Origin: Wenzhouxiangella sp. XN201
GTDB taxonomy: Bacteria > Pseudomonadota > Gammaproteobacteria > Xanthomonadales > Wenzhouxiangellaceae
DNA length: 64,000 nt
Direction: 5' to 3'
Assembly (NCBI RefSeq): GCF_011008905.1
Contig: NZ_JAAIVI010000017.1
Coordinates: 1,151,282 to 1,215,281, forward strand
The notes beneath the pieces are model-generated. The model was not told the DNA's origin and made no database searches. It saw only the letters and a list, made by a program, of their open reading frames with translations. Shown here one piece after another: positions 11,068 to 20,400 of the stretch. Each line of letters begins with the position of its first letter. The stretch's first letter is position 1. A program made the translations under genes and the position numbers.

Positions 11068-12434
11068 GCGAAAAGTTGAAAACGATCACCCCGGCCAAGG
11101 GCTGGCGCCCGGATTCCTGGCAGCAGAAGGAAGCCAGCCAGCAGGCCAGCTATCCCGACGAGCTGGCTTTCCGCAAGGCGCTGCAGCGCCTGTCTGCAAT
11201 GCCGCCACTGGTCACTTCCTGGGAGATCCTGTCGCTCAAGAACCAGATTGCCGAGGCCCAGGCCGGAAAGCGCTTCGTGCTGCAGGGCGGCGACTGTGCC
11301 GAACTGTTCGACGAATGCGAGCCGACCATCATCGCCAATCGTCTCAAGGTCCTGCTGCAGATGTCGCTGGTGCTGCTGCACGGCATGGAAAGGCCGGTGG
11401 TGCGCATTGGCCGCTTCGCCGGTCAGTATGCCAAGCCGCGCTCGGCCGATATGGAAACGCGCGACGGCGCGACCCTGCCGAGCTATCGCGGTGATCTGGT
11501 CAATGCCCCGGAATTCACCGAAGCCGCCCGCACCCCCGATCCCGATCGCATGCTGCGTGGCCACGCCAGTTCGGCGATGACGATGAACTTCGTCCGTGCG
11601 CTGGTCGATGGCGGTTTTGCCGATCTCCATCATCCCGAATACTGGAATCTCGGCTGGTTGGAGCATTCCCCGCTCGAAAAGGAATTCGAGCGCATTGCCG
11701 ATTCGATCGGCCATTCGGTGCGCTTCATGGAGACCGTCACCGGCATGAAGCCCGGCAGCCTGCGGCGGGTCGATTTCTTTACCTCGCACGAGGCCCTGCA
11801 CCTGCACTACGAACAGGCTCTGACCCGACGCGTGCCGCGCCAGTGGGGCTGGTTCAATCTCTCCACGCATTTCCCCTGGATCGGTATGCGCACCGCCGAT
11901 CTCGACGGCGCGCACGTCGAAATGTTCCGCGGCATCCGCAATCCGATGGGGATCAAGATCGGTCCGGGCATGTCGGCGAGCTGGCTCAAGAACCTGATCC
12001 GCACCCTCAACCCGGACAACGAAGCGGGGCGGCTGGTGCTGATTCACCGCATGGGCGCAAGCCAGGTGGCCGACAAGCTGCCGCCGCTGATCGAGGCGGT
12101 CAGTGCAACCGGCTCACCCGTACTGTGGATCTGCGATCCCATGCACGGCAATACCGAAAAGACCGAAAGCGGTTACAAGACGCGGCGCTTTGCCAACATC
12201 GTTTCGGAAGTGGAGCAGGCCTTCGATATCCATGCCACTTGCGGTTCGCGCCTGGGCGGCGTGCATCTCGAGCTGACCGGCGAGAACGTGACCGAGTGCA
12301 TCGGCGGCGCGCGCGATCTCGACGAGCAGGATCTGGGGCGGGCCTACAAGACCACCGTCGATCCGCGGCTCAATTACGAGCAGGCCCTGGAACTTTCCAT
12401 GCGCATCGTCGGCAAGCACCGCAGCCTTTCCTGA
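11064..12434 (+). CDS. Class II 3-deoxy-7-phosphoheptulonate (DAHP) synthase
   Basis: 456 residues, the size of plant-type class II enzymes rather than the roughly 350-residue AroF/G/H type. The enzyme condenses phosphoenolpyruvate and erythrose-4-phosphate at the entry of the shikimate pathway. Diagnostic blocks are 'FVLQGGDCAELF' with the metal-site cysteine, 'RIGRFAGQYAKPRS', 'SHEALHLHYEQALTR', 'GIKIGPGMS', 'WICDPMHGNT' and 'GGVHLELTGENVTEC'. It is coupled to dsbB by a four-base overlap. Confidence 0.96.
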   Translation: MSEKLKTITPAKGWRPDSWQQKEASQQASYPDELAFRKALQRLSAMPPLVTSWEILSLKNQIAEAQAGKRFVLQGGDCAELFDECEPTIIANRLKVLLQMSLVLLHGMERPVVRIGRFAGQYAKPRSADMETRDGATLPSYRGDLVNAPEFTEAARTPDPDRMLRGHASSAMTMNFVRALVDGGFADLHHPEYWNLGWLEHSPLEKEFERIADSIGHSVRFMETVTGMKPGSLRRVDFFTSHEALHLHYEQALTRRVPRQWGWFNLSTHFPWIGMRTADLDGAHVEMFRGIRNPMGIKIGPGMSASWLKNLIRTLNPDNEAGRLVLIHRMGASQVADKLPPLIEAVSATGSPVLWICDPMHGNTEKTESGYKTRRFANIVSEVEQAFDIHATCGSRLGGVHLELTGENVTECIGGARDLDEQDLGRAYKTTVDPRLNYEQALELSMRIVGKHRSLS

Positions 12435-12444
12435 AGGCCTGGGG

Positions 12445-12879
12445 TCATTCGACCGTAATGGTGATCCTCTCCGACTTCACCGCCGGATCGTGCGGCACGT
12501 GGCGGTGGTCGCCGAGCAGCAGTTGCAGGGTATGTTCCCCCGGCTCGAGCTCGATCTCCACCTCGGTCTGACCGCCGCCGAAGTGCACCACCTGGTCGGT
12601 CGTGGGCAGCGGCTGGTCCATGGCCGGCATGGTGTCCGGGCCGGTGTCGATCAGCAGGTGATGGTGTCCGGTCTGATCGTGATCGACGCCGGCCGGTGCC
12701 ACGCCCATGCCTTCCAGGCCGAAGCGGACTGTCACCGGGCTGGTCACTGTGTCACCGTCGTGCGGGGCGATGAAGTACACCTTGGCTTGTTCGGGCGCCG
12801 GGGTGCGTTCAAGTCCCCCGGCCTGCACCAGTGCGGACAACAGGAGCAGCGGCAGAATCAGTAGCTTGAGTGCGCTCAT
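12445..12879 (-). CDS. Exported DUF4399-type protein
   Basis: 144 residues from the ATG at 12879, which has a good ribosome binding site (GGAGATTGCC) and starts a clear signal peptide 'MSALKLLILPLLLLSALVQAG'. The mature domain has the family's hallmarks: 'VYFIAPHDGDTVTSPVTVRFGLEGM', 'HHHLLID' and 'GEHTLQLLLGDHRHVPH'. The His-rich strands suggest metal binding, but function is not established. It follows mdh on the same strand by 20 bases and converges on the DAHP synthase gene. Confidence 0.85.
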   Translation of the reverse strand: MSALKLLILPLLLLSALVQAGGLERTPAPEQAKVYFIAPHDGDTVTSPVTVRFGLEGMGVAPAGVDHDQTGHHHLLIDTGPDTMPAMDQPLPTTDQVVHFGGGQTEVEIELEPGEHTLQLLLGDHRHVPHDPAVKSERITITVE

Positions 12880-12899
12880 GGCAATCTCCTTGGAATCTT

Positions 12900-13877
12900 T
12901 CAGAGTAGCGACGCCACGGCCTGGCGTTCCTCGCGCAGTTCCTGCTCGGTCGCATCGAGACGCGCCTGCGAGAATTCGTTGATTTCCAGGCCCTGGACGA
13001 TCTTCCACTGTCCATTTTCGCACGTGCAGGGGAAAGAAAAGATCACGCCCGGTTCGATTCCGTAGCTGCCGTCGGACGGCACGGCCATGGACACCCAGTC
13101 ATCACCGTCGGTGCCGAGCGCCCAGTCGCGGATGTGGTCGATGGCACTGGAAGCCGCCGAAGCCGCACTCGAGGCACCGCGCGCCTTGATGATGGCCGCG
13201 CCGCGTTGCTGCACGGTCGGAATGAAGTCCTGCTCGTACCAGTCGTGGTCGACCAGGTCGATGGCGGTCCGGCCGTCGACATTGACGTGGTGCAGGTCGG
13301 GATACTGGGTCGAAGAGTGGTTGCCCCAGATCGTCATCTGCTTGATCCGGGTGTGATGCGTGCCGGTCTTGGCCGCCAGCTGGGCCAGGGCGCGGTTGTG
13401 GTCCAGACGAGTCATGGCGGTGAAGTTCTCCGGCGGCAGGTCCGGCGCATTGGCGCTCGCGATCAGGGCGTTGGTATTGGCCGGGTTGCCGACGACCAGT
13501 ACCTTGACGTCGCGGCTGGCCACGGCATTGAGGCTCTTGCCCTGCGGGCCGAAGATCTTGCCATTCTCGGACAGCAGATCGGCGCGTTCCATGCCCTTGC
13601 CGCGCGGCTTGGCACCGACGAGCAGGGCATAGTCGGCGTCCTTGAACCCTTCATCAAGCTCTGTGGTGGTAACGATGCCGTGCAGCAGGGGCAGGGCGGC
13701 GTCCTCGAGCTCCATGGCCACGCCCTTGAGTGCATCGATGGCCGGCGGAATCTCGATCAGCTGGAGAATGACGGGCTGGTTCGGGCCCAGCATGTCGCCG
13801 GCGGCGATCCGGAAGCAGAGCTGGTAACCGATCTGGCCGGCGGCGCCGGTGATCGCGACGCGAACGGGTTCGTTCAT
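12900..13877 (-). CDS. mdh: Malate dehydrogenase
   Basis: 325 residues from the ATG at 13877. NAD-dependent interconversion of malate and oxaloacetate in the TCA cycle. The Rossmann start '[19 protein letters not shown]', the substrate-loop arginines in '[15 protein letters not shown]', '[12 protein letters not shown]', 'TRLDHNRA' and the catalytic histidine in '[12 protein letters not shown]' are all present. It matches the cytosolic-type MDH (about 325-330 residues) common in Xanthomonadales and Burkholderiales. An ORF extension upstream to 13970 is not supported. Confidence 0.97.
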   Translation of the reverse strand: MNEPVRVAITGAAGQIGYQLCFRIAAGDMLGPNQPVILQLIEIPPAIDALKGVAMELEDAALPLLHGIVTTTELDEGFKDADYALLVGAKPRGKGMERADLLSENGKIFGPQGKSLNAVASRDVKVLVVGNPANTNALIASANAPDLPPENFTAMTRLDHNRALAQLAAKTGTHHTRIKQMTIWGNHSSTQYPDLHHVNVDGRTAIDLVDHDWYEQDFIPTVQQRGAAIIKARGASSAASAASSAIDHIRDWALGTDGDDWVSMAVPSDGSYGIEPGVIFSFPCTCENGQWKIVQGLEINEFSQARLDATEQELREERQAVASLL

Positions 13878-14049
13878 AAGGGGAATCTCCTCACGGTCGT
13901 GATTGAGTTCAGGGTAGCCCCACATTCTACCCGATGGCTCGGGTTGGGCGCTGCGTTGATGGGCGTACAAGCCAGCCCGATGATCGCCGATCCGGCGATT
14001 CGATCGCTCCCGGAGTGCCGACAGTTCGGGCGCCGGTTACCGGCCAGCC

Positions 14050-14859
14050 TCAGTTCGTAGAACCGTCGTCTGCCAGCGTTTCACACATCTCATCGGGCGT
14101 CAGGCGCTGCAACGGGATGGAGCCTGAAGTTTGCAGATCCGGATCGCCGTCGAAATCGAGATCGTAGGTCAGGGTTGCATCGGTACAACTCTCGAAGCTG
14201 AGTTCGGCCATACCGATGGTCTGCGGATCGGTTGCCGGTGGCTCGGCCAGATCGAAGGCCCCGTCGACGACCAGATAGACTTCCATGACGACCGTACTGT
14301 CGCCTTCTTCGTATTTCCCGCCGGTTGTTAGCCAGCGGAGCCCGGGCGGGCCGCCGTTGCCATCCAGGTCGAAGGTGAACCAGAAGCCGTGGAGCGAGGG
14401 TGGATCGCCGCTGGAGACAACGTCGAGAATGATGCCCTGGCCGTTGGTTTCGGGATTGAACCAGGAGCCGGTCATGCCGAAGTTGATGGGCTGGCCTTCC
14501 GGCTCGCCGTTTCCAGCCGCCTCCACGGTAATGGTCCCGAACATTCCGAGGCCGGGTGAACCGTGGACTTCACAGTAATATCCGATTTCACCGGCTTCGT
14601 CGAAGGTCAGTTCCGTCGACCAGTCGCTGGAGGAAGGGTCGCCGGGGGCACAGTTGTTGGAGCAACGAAATGCGCCGTCGTCCTCAACCACGTTGTGGGG
14701 ATTGGCGCCCTGATTGGTCCAGCGCACGCTGTCGCCGGCGGTGATGGTGAGGTGCTTGGGACTGAAGAAGTTGTCCCTGACCGCGACGTCGTGGACTTCC
14801 TGGGCAGTTGTCGCGATCGGGAGGCTAAGCAGGATCGTGGCAAGTATGAATCGTCTCAT
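14050..14859 (-). CDS. Exported cupredoxin-domain protein
   Basis: 269 residues with signal peptide 'MRRFILATILLSLPIATTAQ' and an excellent ribosome binding site (GGAGG) ahead of the ATG at 14859. Residues about 22-115 form a plastocyanin-like domain with type-1 copper ligands: His in 'NPHNVV', Cys and His in 'YYCEVHG', and Met in 'GMFG'. The C-terminal half has the 'GSWFNPETNGQG' and 'GFWFTFDLDG' blocks seen in secreted proteins of related bacteria, with unknown role. It probably acts as a periplasmic or extracellular electron carrier or copper-binding protein. Confidence 0.85.
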   Translation of the reverse strand: MRRFILATILLSLPIATTAQEVHDVAVRDNFFSPKHLTITAGDSVRWTNQGANPHNVVEDDGAFRCSNNCAPGDPSSSDWSTELTFDEAGEIGYYCEVHGSPGLGMFGTITVEAAGNGEPEGQPINFGMTGSWFNPETNGQGIILDVVSSGDPPSLHGFWFTFDLDGNGGPPGLRWLTTGGKYEEGDSTVVMEVYLVVDGAFDLAEPPATDPQTIGMAELSFESCTDATLTYDLDFDGDPDLQTSGSIPLQRLTPDEMCETLADDGSTN

Positions 14860-15035
14860 GACCACCTACCTCCATGTTCCGCCTGCATGCTGCCGACGGT
14901 CGCGCCTGAAGCGGGCGCACGGCCACGGGCGGAGAGGGTACCGAGGCATTCAGGCGGTTGACGTTGTCACACGAATGCACATCCACCCGTCAACTGAAAT
15001 TACCACCAATGGTTTACAGGTGCAAATGAGCCGCG

Positions 15036-15959
15036 CTAGCGAAATCGGCGGCGCAGCATCAGGCGAGCACTGTAGAGATCGTCGCTTTGCCGGGCGCGGT
15101 GCGGGGGACGACGGACATGCAACGGCGTCCAGGACAGTGCGGCCAGGACTTCCCAGCGTCTGGCCGGGCGCAGGATCGTTCCCAGGGTGATGGTGTGTGT
15201 AGTCAGGTCCGTGGTCAGCAGGGAGCGGTCGAGCACTTCGAATACCCTGGCGCGAACGTGCGTGCGGGGATTCATGCGGGTGGCGGCATACGCCAGGTAC
15301 GGCTCGAGTCGATCGTTCATGAGCCGGTGCGAAACGGCCATTTCAAGCCCGTACTGCTCGATGACGGAACGATCGTCGGACGGTGCGCGGCAGCCGAAGG
15401 GGTTGCCGGGCGAGCCGGGTGGGTTGGCGGCGGTTTCCCGGCTGCAGGTGAAGTCGCCACTGATGCGTGCGTACTGGTAGAACGCCCGGGCGCCTGCCTG
15501 CCAGCGGCCGCTTTCCAACAACGGCCGCTCCAGCGCCAGATCCAGGGAACGTCTTGCCTTGACGCCGTTGATTTCCACCGGCGGAGTCCAGCCCAGCTCG
15601 AGGGTGAAATCGGCCGGCAGTCCCACGGCCAGGCGAAGGCGCCCGAAGATCGGCAACTTGTTGAGGTCTTCCAGTTTGGTGCCGTTGAAGCCGACGCGCC
15701 GGCGTTCGGTGGAAATATGGGGAATATGCGCGGCGCCGGCGCCGAGGTGGATCGCGCCGAATTCGGTGCTGGCGGCCGGCCCGAAGCCGGAAAACAGCGT
15801 CGTGCCGCTCAAGTAGGCCATCGCCCACGCCTCGGGTCGGTCAGAGGCGAGGTGCTCTCCCTGATCGACCACCGGCTGTGCCGGCACGGTCCCGGCCAGG
15901 AACAACAGCAAGCCGCCGATTATCACTTTCCCGCCGGACTTCAGTATTGCTGGAGTCAT
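15036..15959 (-). CDS. Exported, probable outer-membrane beta-barrel protein
   Basis: 307 residues from the ATG at 15959 (GGGAG ribosome binding site; ORF extension to 16004 rejected). The signal peptide reads 'GGKVIIGGLLLFLAGTVPAQ'. The rest alternates hydrophobic and polar residues in strands rich in aromatic residues and arginine ('ADFTLELGWTPPVEING', 'RWEVLAALSWTPL') and ends in '...LMLRRRFR', a C-terminal strand with a terminal aromatic near the end. No family is recognised. Function could be a porin-like channel or structural protein. Confidence 0.6.
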   Translation of the reverse strand: MTPAILKSGGKVIIGGLLLFLAGTVPAQPVVDQGEHLASDRPEAWAMAYLSGTTLFSGFGPAASTEFGAIHLGAGAAHIPHISTERRRVGFNGTKLEDLNKLPIFGRLRLAVGLPADFTLELGWTPPVEINGVKARRSLDLALERPLLESGRWQAGARAFYQYARISGDFTCSRETAANPPGSPGNPFGCRAPSDDRSVIEQYGLEMAVSHRLMNDRLEPYLAYAATRMNPRTHVRARVFEVLDRSLLTTDLTTHTITLGTILRPARRWEVLAALSWTPLHVRRPPHRARQSDDLYSARLMLRRRFR

Positions 15960-16034
15960 TTCGAAATCTCCCGGCAACCTGCTCCAGAGTGTAACGCCGT
16001 CCACACTGGCCGGCGAAAAAGCAGGCGTTCGCTC

Positions 16035-18443
16035 TCAACCGGTACCGTCGACTTCACCCAGCCATCGGTCGGACCATTGAAGATAGGCGCGGATCACCTC
16101 GGTGTAGTTCGGCGGCAGGTGGCCGAAGTCGAGGACGACATGGCGTTTGTGCTCCTCGGGCGTCCCGAGCAGCTCGAAAAAAGGCAGTTGCGATTGGCGA
16201 TGGGGGAAGGTGAAGTCCTCCCTGCCATTGATCAGCAGGAACGGTACGGTTACTCGGGGCAGGTAGTCCTGCAGTTGGACTTCGCGCGGGGCACGGTCGG
16301 CCGGGATCACGCCCGCCGATAGCACGATGGCGCTCTGAAAGCGGTCGTCGACCGCAAGCGCGTACGGTGCGCGATAACCGCCATAGCTGACCGCGTGAAG
16401 CGTGAGACGCTTGGTGTCGATATCGTCGCGGGTTTCAAGATAGTCGAGCGTGCGGCGCAGGTCGAGAATCTGATCGACGAGCAGCTGACGCCAGGAGTTC
16501 GGGCCCGCGGGCGGATCGAGGCGGCGCTCGAAGGTGCCGCGATAGACCGGGTAGACGACGATCTGACCGCTGCGCAGGAAAGGTTCGACGTGGCGCAGGC
16601 CCGCCTTGCGGCTGTCGTCGAGCATGAGGGCATCGCCACCCGGAAAATTGACGACGGTCGCAGCCGGCGTGTCGACGTTGCGCGGCAGGTAGATCCAGGC
16701 GGAGACACGCTCGCCGGGATATGCGGCGGTGAAACTGACCCGCTCGCGATACCAGTCGCGATGATTGTTATCACCTTCTTCCACCCGAGTTTCGAGCGGC
16801 AGTGGATCGTACTCGAACTGGCGTGCGTATATCTCGAAGGTGGCGTCGTCGACTGGTTCGGGGACTTCGAAGTTCCCGGTTCCCAGGGATCGCGCCAGTT
16901 CACGTTCGATCGGCGCTTCGGTCCGGACCAGGCGGAAACCGGTTCCGGGGTCCCGGCTCAGTGGGTCGCGCGCGTCCGGGTCGCGGAAGCGGTAGCTGTC
17001 CTCCAGCCACGAGCCGCCGGCGATGTGGCGCAGGTTGCCGGCCGGGTTCAGGCACCATTCGGCCACGTTGCCGGCCATGTCGTAAGTACCGTAGGCGCCC
17101 AGGCCGTTGCTGTTGCCGACCTCGCTCGTTCCGCGGCTGTTGAAGTTGCTGGCGAGCACGATGTCGGAAAAGTTCTGCGCCTGCCGAGTGCCCAGTCCGG
17201 CGGCGCGGCGCCAGTGGAAGACGGTCGGCAGTTGCTTGTCGGCCCAGCGGGCGAAGGCACCGGCTTCGAACCAACTCACACCCTCGACCGGGTGGTCTTC
17301 CCGGCCCTCCGGCCAGGTACCCATCGACCAGGTGGACGGACCGGGCTGTCCGGTGGTGTCGACGAAACGCTCGATGTAGGTATCGAACTCAACTGCATTG
17401 CCATCGATGCTGATCGTGGCCGGCCAGAACTCCGGGTTCTCGTAGCCGCCGGCATCGATGAACTCGCGAAACTCCTGGTTGCTGATTTCGTATTGGTCGA
17501 TCCAGAAGCCTGGAAGGGCTTCGCGCTCGCCGTTGTAATCGACCGGGCCTGGTGGGACGTAGACCATGTTTCCGGGCGCTGAATCATCCGGGTGCAGGTG
17601 GAAGGGTTCGGCGACCGGCAGCACGCTGGGTGCGGCTTCGATCGCGCGAAAACCAGTGCGTTCGACGCGGTAGCGCATATTGGCGAGCGGCACCGCGACA
17701 TCAACTAGCGGCGTGCGGCCGAGATGGACCCAGCCGTCGTCGCTTTGGCTATAGCCGCGGACGTAAACGTCGGCTCCCTCGGGTTTGCTGGTCAGGGTCA
17801 CCGGCAGGCTGATGTCGCGCCAGAGCTGTTCGAGGGTGGGTTCGGTTCCGTGCCTTTGTCGTATCTCGCGGGCTTTTGCCCAGCCGGCGGCGACGTTGGC
17901 ATCGAGCAATCCGCGAATTTCGGGAAGGTGCTGCGTATACAGGCGATTGCGCTCGCCGGAAGAGTGCCACCACGCAATGATCAGTACGGCGACGCCAGCC
18001 AGCGCGGCCAGGACGGCGATCGATCCCACATGCCGGGAAGGCGCCGCCGTGGCCGGTTCCCGGTCAACCGGTATCGCTGCTTGCTCGTCGGGCGAAGTTT
18101 TTGCCCCTGTCGGCGCATCACAGGGAACAAGCTCGACGGAACAGGCCATGCGATAGCCCCGGCGATGCAGGGTTTCGATGTAGCGCGGTTCCTTCGCACT
18201 GTCGCCCAGTGCCTGCCGCAGTTCGCTGATCGCCTGCGGCAGAACATTGGGTGAAAGCGCGGTACGGCCCCAGGCCCGGTCAAGGAGGGTGTCACGATCG
18301 AGCAGTTCGGGCGCATGCTCGAGCAGTACCTCAAGCAGACGGAAGGTCTGGCGACGCAGGGGCAAGGGTCCGTCCGGCCCGTCGACCGATCCGGTGCGCG
18401 AGTCGAGGATGAAGCCGCCAAAGCGATAGCGCATGGCTGTCAT
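16035..18443 (-). CDS. Winged-helix / TM / PEGA / FGE-sulfatase / alpha-beta hydrolase fusion
   Basis: About 802 residues in four modules. Residues 1-95 are an OmpR/CadC-type winged helix ('LLDRDTLLDRAWGR...NVLPQAISELRQALGD...YIETLHRRGYRM'). A single transmembrane helix lies near 130-150. A PEGA-like domain ('LPVTLTSKPEGADVYVRG') comes next, then a formylglycine-generating-enzyme/SUMF1 domain ('GVSWFEAGAFARWA', 'YDMAGNVAEWCLN', 'RHIAGGSWLED', 'GFRLVR'). The C-terminal hydrolase has a serine elbow 'HAVSYGGYRAPY', an acid 'NGREDFTFP' and a histidine 'DFGHLP'. The order PEGA-SUMF1-hydrolase is usually seen behind kinase domains; here a DNA-binding domain replaces it. The ATG at 18434 is an alternative start. 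Confidence 0.85.
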   Translation of the reverse strand: MTAMRYRFGGFILDSRTGSVDGPDGPLPLRRQTFRLLEVLLEHAPELLDRDTLLDRAWGRTALSPNVLPQAISELRQALGDSAKEPRYIETLHRRGYRMACSVELVPCDAPTGAKTSPDEQAAIPVDREPATAAPSRHVGSIAVLAALAGVAVLIIAWWHSSGERNRLYTQHLPEIRGLLDANVAAGWAKAREIRQRHGTEPTLEQLWRDISLPVTLTSKPEGADVYVRGYSQSDDGWVHLGRTPLVDVAVPLANMRYRVERTGFRAIEAAPSVLPVAEPFHLHPDDSAPGNMVYVPPGPVDYNGEREALPGFWIDQYEISNQEFREFIDAGGYENPEFWPATISIDGNAVEFDTYIERFVDTTGQPGPSTWSMGTWPEGREDHPVEGVSWFEAGAFARWADKQLPTVFHWRRAAGLGTRQAQNFSDIVLASNFNSRGTSEVGNSNGLGAYGTYDMAGNVAEWCLNPAGNLRHIAGGSWLEDSYRFRDPDARDPLSRDPGTGFRLVRTEAPIERELARSLGTGNFEVPEPVDDATFEIYARQFEYDPLPLETRVEEGDNNHRDWYRERVSFTAAYPGERVSAWIYLPRNVDTPAATVVNFPGGDALMLDDSRKAGLRHVEPFLRSGQIVVYPVYRGTFERRLDPPAGPNSWRQLLVDQILDLRRTLDYLETRDDIDTKRLTLHAVSYGGYRAPYALAVDDRFQSAIVLSAGVIPADRAPREVQLQDYLPRVTVPFLLINGREDFTFPHRQSQLPFFELLGTPEEHKRHVVLDFGHLPPNYTEVIRAYLQWSDRWLGEVDGTG

Positions 18444-18548
18444 ATATAGCGGACTGCTCGGGATGGGGCAAGCGGTCAATCGATGCGCCGCCCATCGCGG
18501 TTCGGCATTCGCTATAGTGCCCTCTGGCCTTGCTCACTGGAATCAATC

Positions 18549-19112
18549 ATGCAGAAGCACTTGCTGATCGCCGCCGTCACCGCATTCCCGCTTGTCGTCC
18601 AGGCCGGTCCCGTCGATGAATACTGGTCCAGCCTCAAGGATTTGTGCGGTCAGGCTTACGAAGGCCGCCTGATCGAATCACCCGAGGGCGAGGATGACTT
18701 CGCCGGACAGCGCCTGATCATGCATGTGCGCCAGTGTGGTGACGAGGTGATCCGGATTCCCTTCATGGTCGGTGATGATCGGTCACGTACCTGGGTGCTG
18801 ACCCGCAAGGACGATCGCATCGAGCTCAAGCACGATCATCGCCATGAGGACGGCTCGGAAGACGAGGTAACGATGTATGGCGGCACGTCCAGCAACGCCG
18901 GCCGCGCTACCGAGCAGTACTTTCCGGCCGACGAACACACGCGCGAGATCATCGAGGCGGCCTTCTCCAATGTCTGGGTGATGCGGGTTCATCCCGGCGA
19001 GACCTTTACCTACGGACTGTGGCGACTGGGAACGCCGCGGGTATTCCGCATTGACTTCGACCTGAGCGAGCCGGTCGAGCCGCCGCCGGCGCCCTGGGGC
19101 TGGGAGGACTGA
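18549..19112 (+). CDS. Exported protein of unknown function
   Basis: 187 residues from the ATG at 18549, with signal peptide 'MQKHLLIAAVTAFPLVVQAGP'. The mature part has a cysteine pair ('DLCGQAYEG' and 'RQCGDEV') likely to form a disulfide, and a His/Asp-rich stretch 'RIELKHDHRHEDGSEDEV' that could bind metal. No family is recognised. It is divergent from the winged-helix fusion and seven bases ahead of tesB, so it probably shares a transcript with tesB. Confidence 0.65.
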   Translation: MQKHLLIAAVTAFPLVVQAGPVDEYWSSLKDLCGQAYEGRLIESPEGEDDFAGQRLIMHVRQCGDEVIRIPFMVGDDRSRTWVLTRKDDRIELKHDHRHEDGSEDEVTMYGGTSSNAGRATEQYFPADEHTREIIEAAFSNVWVMRVHPGETFTYGLWRLGTPRVFRIDFDLSEPVEPPPAPWGWED

Positions 19113-19119
19113 AAGGGCC

Positions 19120-20001
19120 ATGAATGAAGCGCTTTCGGAGGTCATTGGCCTGCTCGATCTCGAGCGGCTGGAAGACAACCTGTTCCGCGGCGAGAGCCGC
19201 GACATCGGTGCGCCACAGGTTTTCGGCGGGCAGATTCTGGGTCAGGCGCTGTCGGCGGCGCACTGCACGGTTGAGGAACGCTCGCCGCATTCGCTGCACG
19301 CCTACTTTCTCAGGCCCGGGGATTTCAATCAGCCGGTCGTCTACCAGGTCGAGCGCTCGCGCGACGGCGGCAGCTATTCCAATCGCCGCGTTGTGGCCGT
19401 CCAGCACGGTCGACCGATCCTCAACCTGGCGGCCTCCTTTCACGCGGCCGAGGCCGGCTACGATCATCAGGTCGAAATGCCGGATGTGCCCGGGCCGGAT
19501 GGCCTGTCGAAAAGCATCGATATCCACGACTCGATCATCGACAAGGTGCCCGAGAAAATGCGCCGGTTGCTGGCGCACCGGCCGCCGCTGGAGTTTCGCC
19601 CGGTCGAAGCGCCCAAGTTCATCGATCCACAGCCACGGCCACCGCGCAAGCATGTATGGATGCGTGCCTGGGAAGCGCTGCCGGACGAGCCGGAACTGCA
19701 CCGCAACCTGCTCACCTATGTGTCGGATTACGAACTGCTGGGCACGGCCACCTTGCCGCACGACCTGGATTTCAGCACCCGGCCGGTGCAGATGGCCAGT
19801 ATCGACCACGCGCTATGGTTCCACCGCCCGTTCCGGGTCGACGAGTGGCTGCTTTATGCCTGCGACAGTCCGACCAGCCACGGTGGGCGTGGCTTCACGC
19901 GCGGACAGTTCTTTACGCAGTCGGGTGAGCTGGTCGCTTCGACCGCCCAGGAAGGTGTGATCCGGCCCTGGGATCCGGCCAAGCGTCGGAGAGGTGGGTA
20001 A
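19120..20001 (+). CDS. tesB: Acyl-CoA thioesterase II
   Basis: 293 residues, the normal TesB length, with a double hotdog fold. It hydrolyses medium- to long-chain acyl-CoA to free acid and CoA. Conserved blocks are 'FRGESRDIGAPQVFGGQILGQAL', 'SLHAYFLRPGD', 'RSRDGGSYSNRRVVAVQHG', and in the second half 'MASIDHALWFHRPFRVDEWLLY' and 'GRGFTRGQFFTQSGELVAS'. It may recycle CoA in concert with the acyl-CoA genes downstream. Confidence 0.95.
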   Translation: MNEALSEVIGLLDLERLEDNLFRGESRDIGAPQVFGGQILGQALSAAHCTVEERSPHSLHAYFLRPGDFNQPVVYQVERSRDGGSYSNRRVVAVQHGRPILNLAASFHAAEAGYDHQVEMPDVPGPDGLSKSIDIHDSIIDKVPEKMRRLLAHRPPLEFRPVEAPKFIDPQPRPPRKHVWMRAWEALPDEPELHRNLLTYVSDYELLGTATLPHDLDFSTRPVQMASIDHALWFHRPFRVDEWLLYACDSPTSHGGRGFTRGQFFTQSGELVASTAQEGVIRPWDPAKRRRGG

Positions 20002-20042
20002 TTCGGACGTCGAATGAGTTCATGTCCCCCGACATACCGTCA

Positions 20043-20321
20043 TCAGGATGATTCGTCCTCGAATCGATCGTGGAAGAGCAGGTCTTCGAGTTCCTGCAGG
20101 AGGCCGGACCAGAAGCCGCCGGTCAGTCGCCACTGGTCACCGCTGAGTTCGCGCGGTTCGGTGGCCTCCCACTGGCCAATGGTGCCCTTCAATGACCAGT
20201 CGCCGCCGCTGCTTTCCATGGTGCCGCCGGAGGCGATGGTCCAGCGAGTGATTTCATAGTCCTGCGCCACTGCGGGTGCGGCCAGGACGGCCAGAAGCAG
20301 GATCATCGCAAGCTGTTTCAT
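20043..20321 (-). CDS. Small secreted protein with C-terminal F-H-D-R-F-E motif
   Basis: 92 residues. A signal peptide ('MKQLAMILLLAVLAAPAVAQ') is followed by one copy of a short beta-rich block of the type 'TIASGGTMESSGGDWSLKG', then 'TIGQWEA' and 'LTGGFWSG', a pattern I recognise from secreted proteins of many environmental bacteria but cannot assign a function to. The end, 'LEDLLFHDRFEDESS', carries the tag shared with the proteins at 46122 and 47872. It converges on tesB. Confidence 0.7.
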   Translation of the reverse strand: MKQLAMILLLAVLAAPAVAQDYEITRWTIASGGTMESSGGDWSLKGTIGQWEATEPRELSGDQWRLTGGFWSGLLQELEDLLFHDRFEDESS

Positions 20322-20400
20322 CGTTGAGGCTCCAGAAAAATTCGCTCGTCTCTAAACCATAATACGAAATTGATGCCCGGATGGCGTCATCTCCCGGTAT

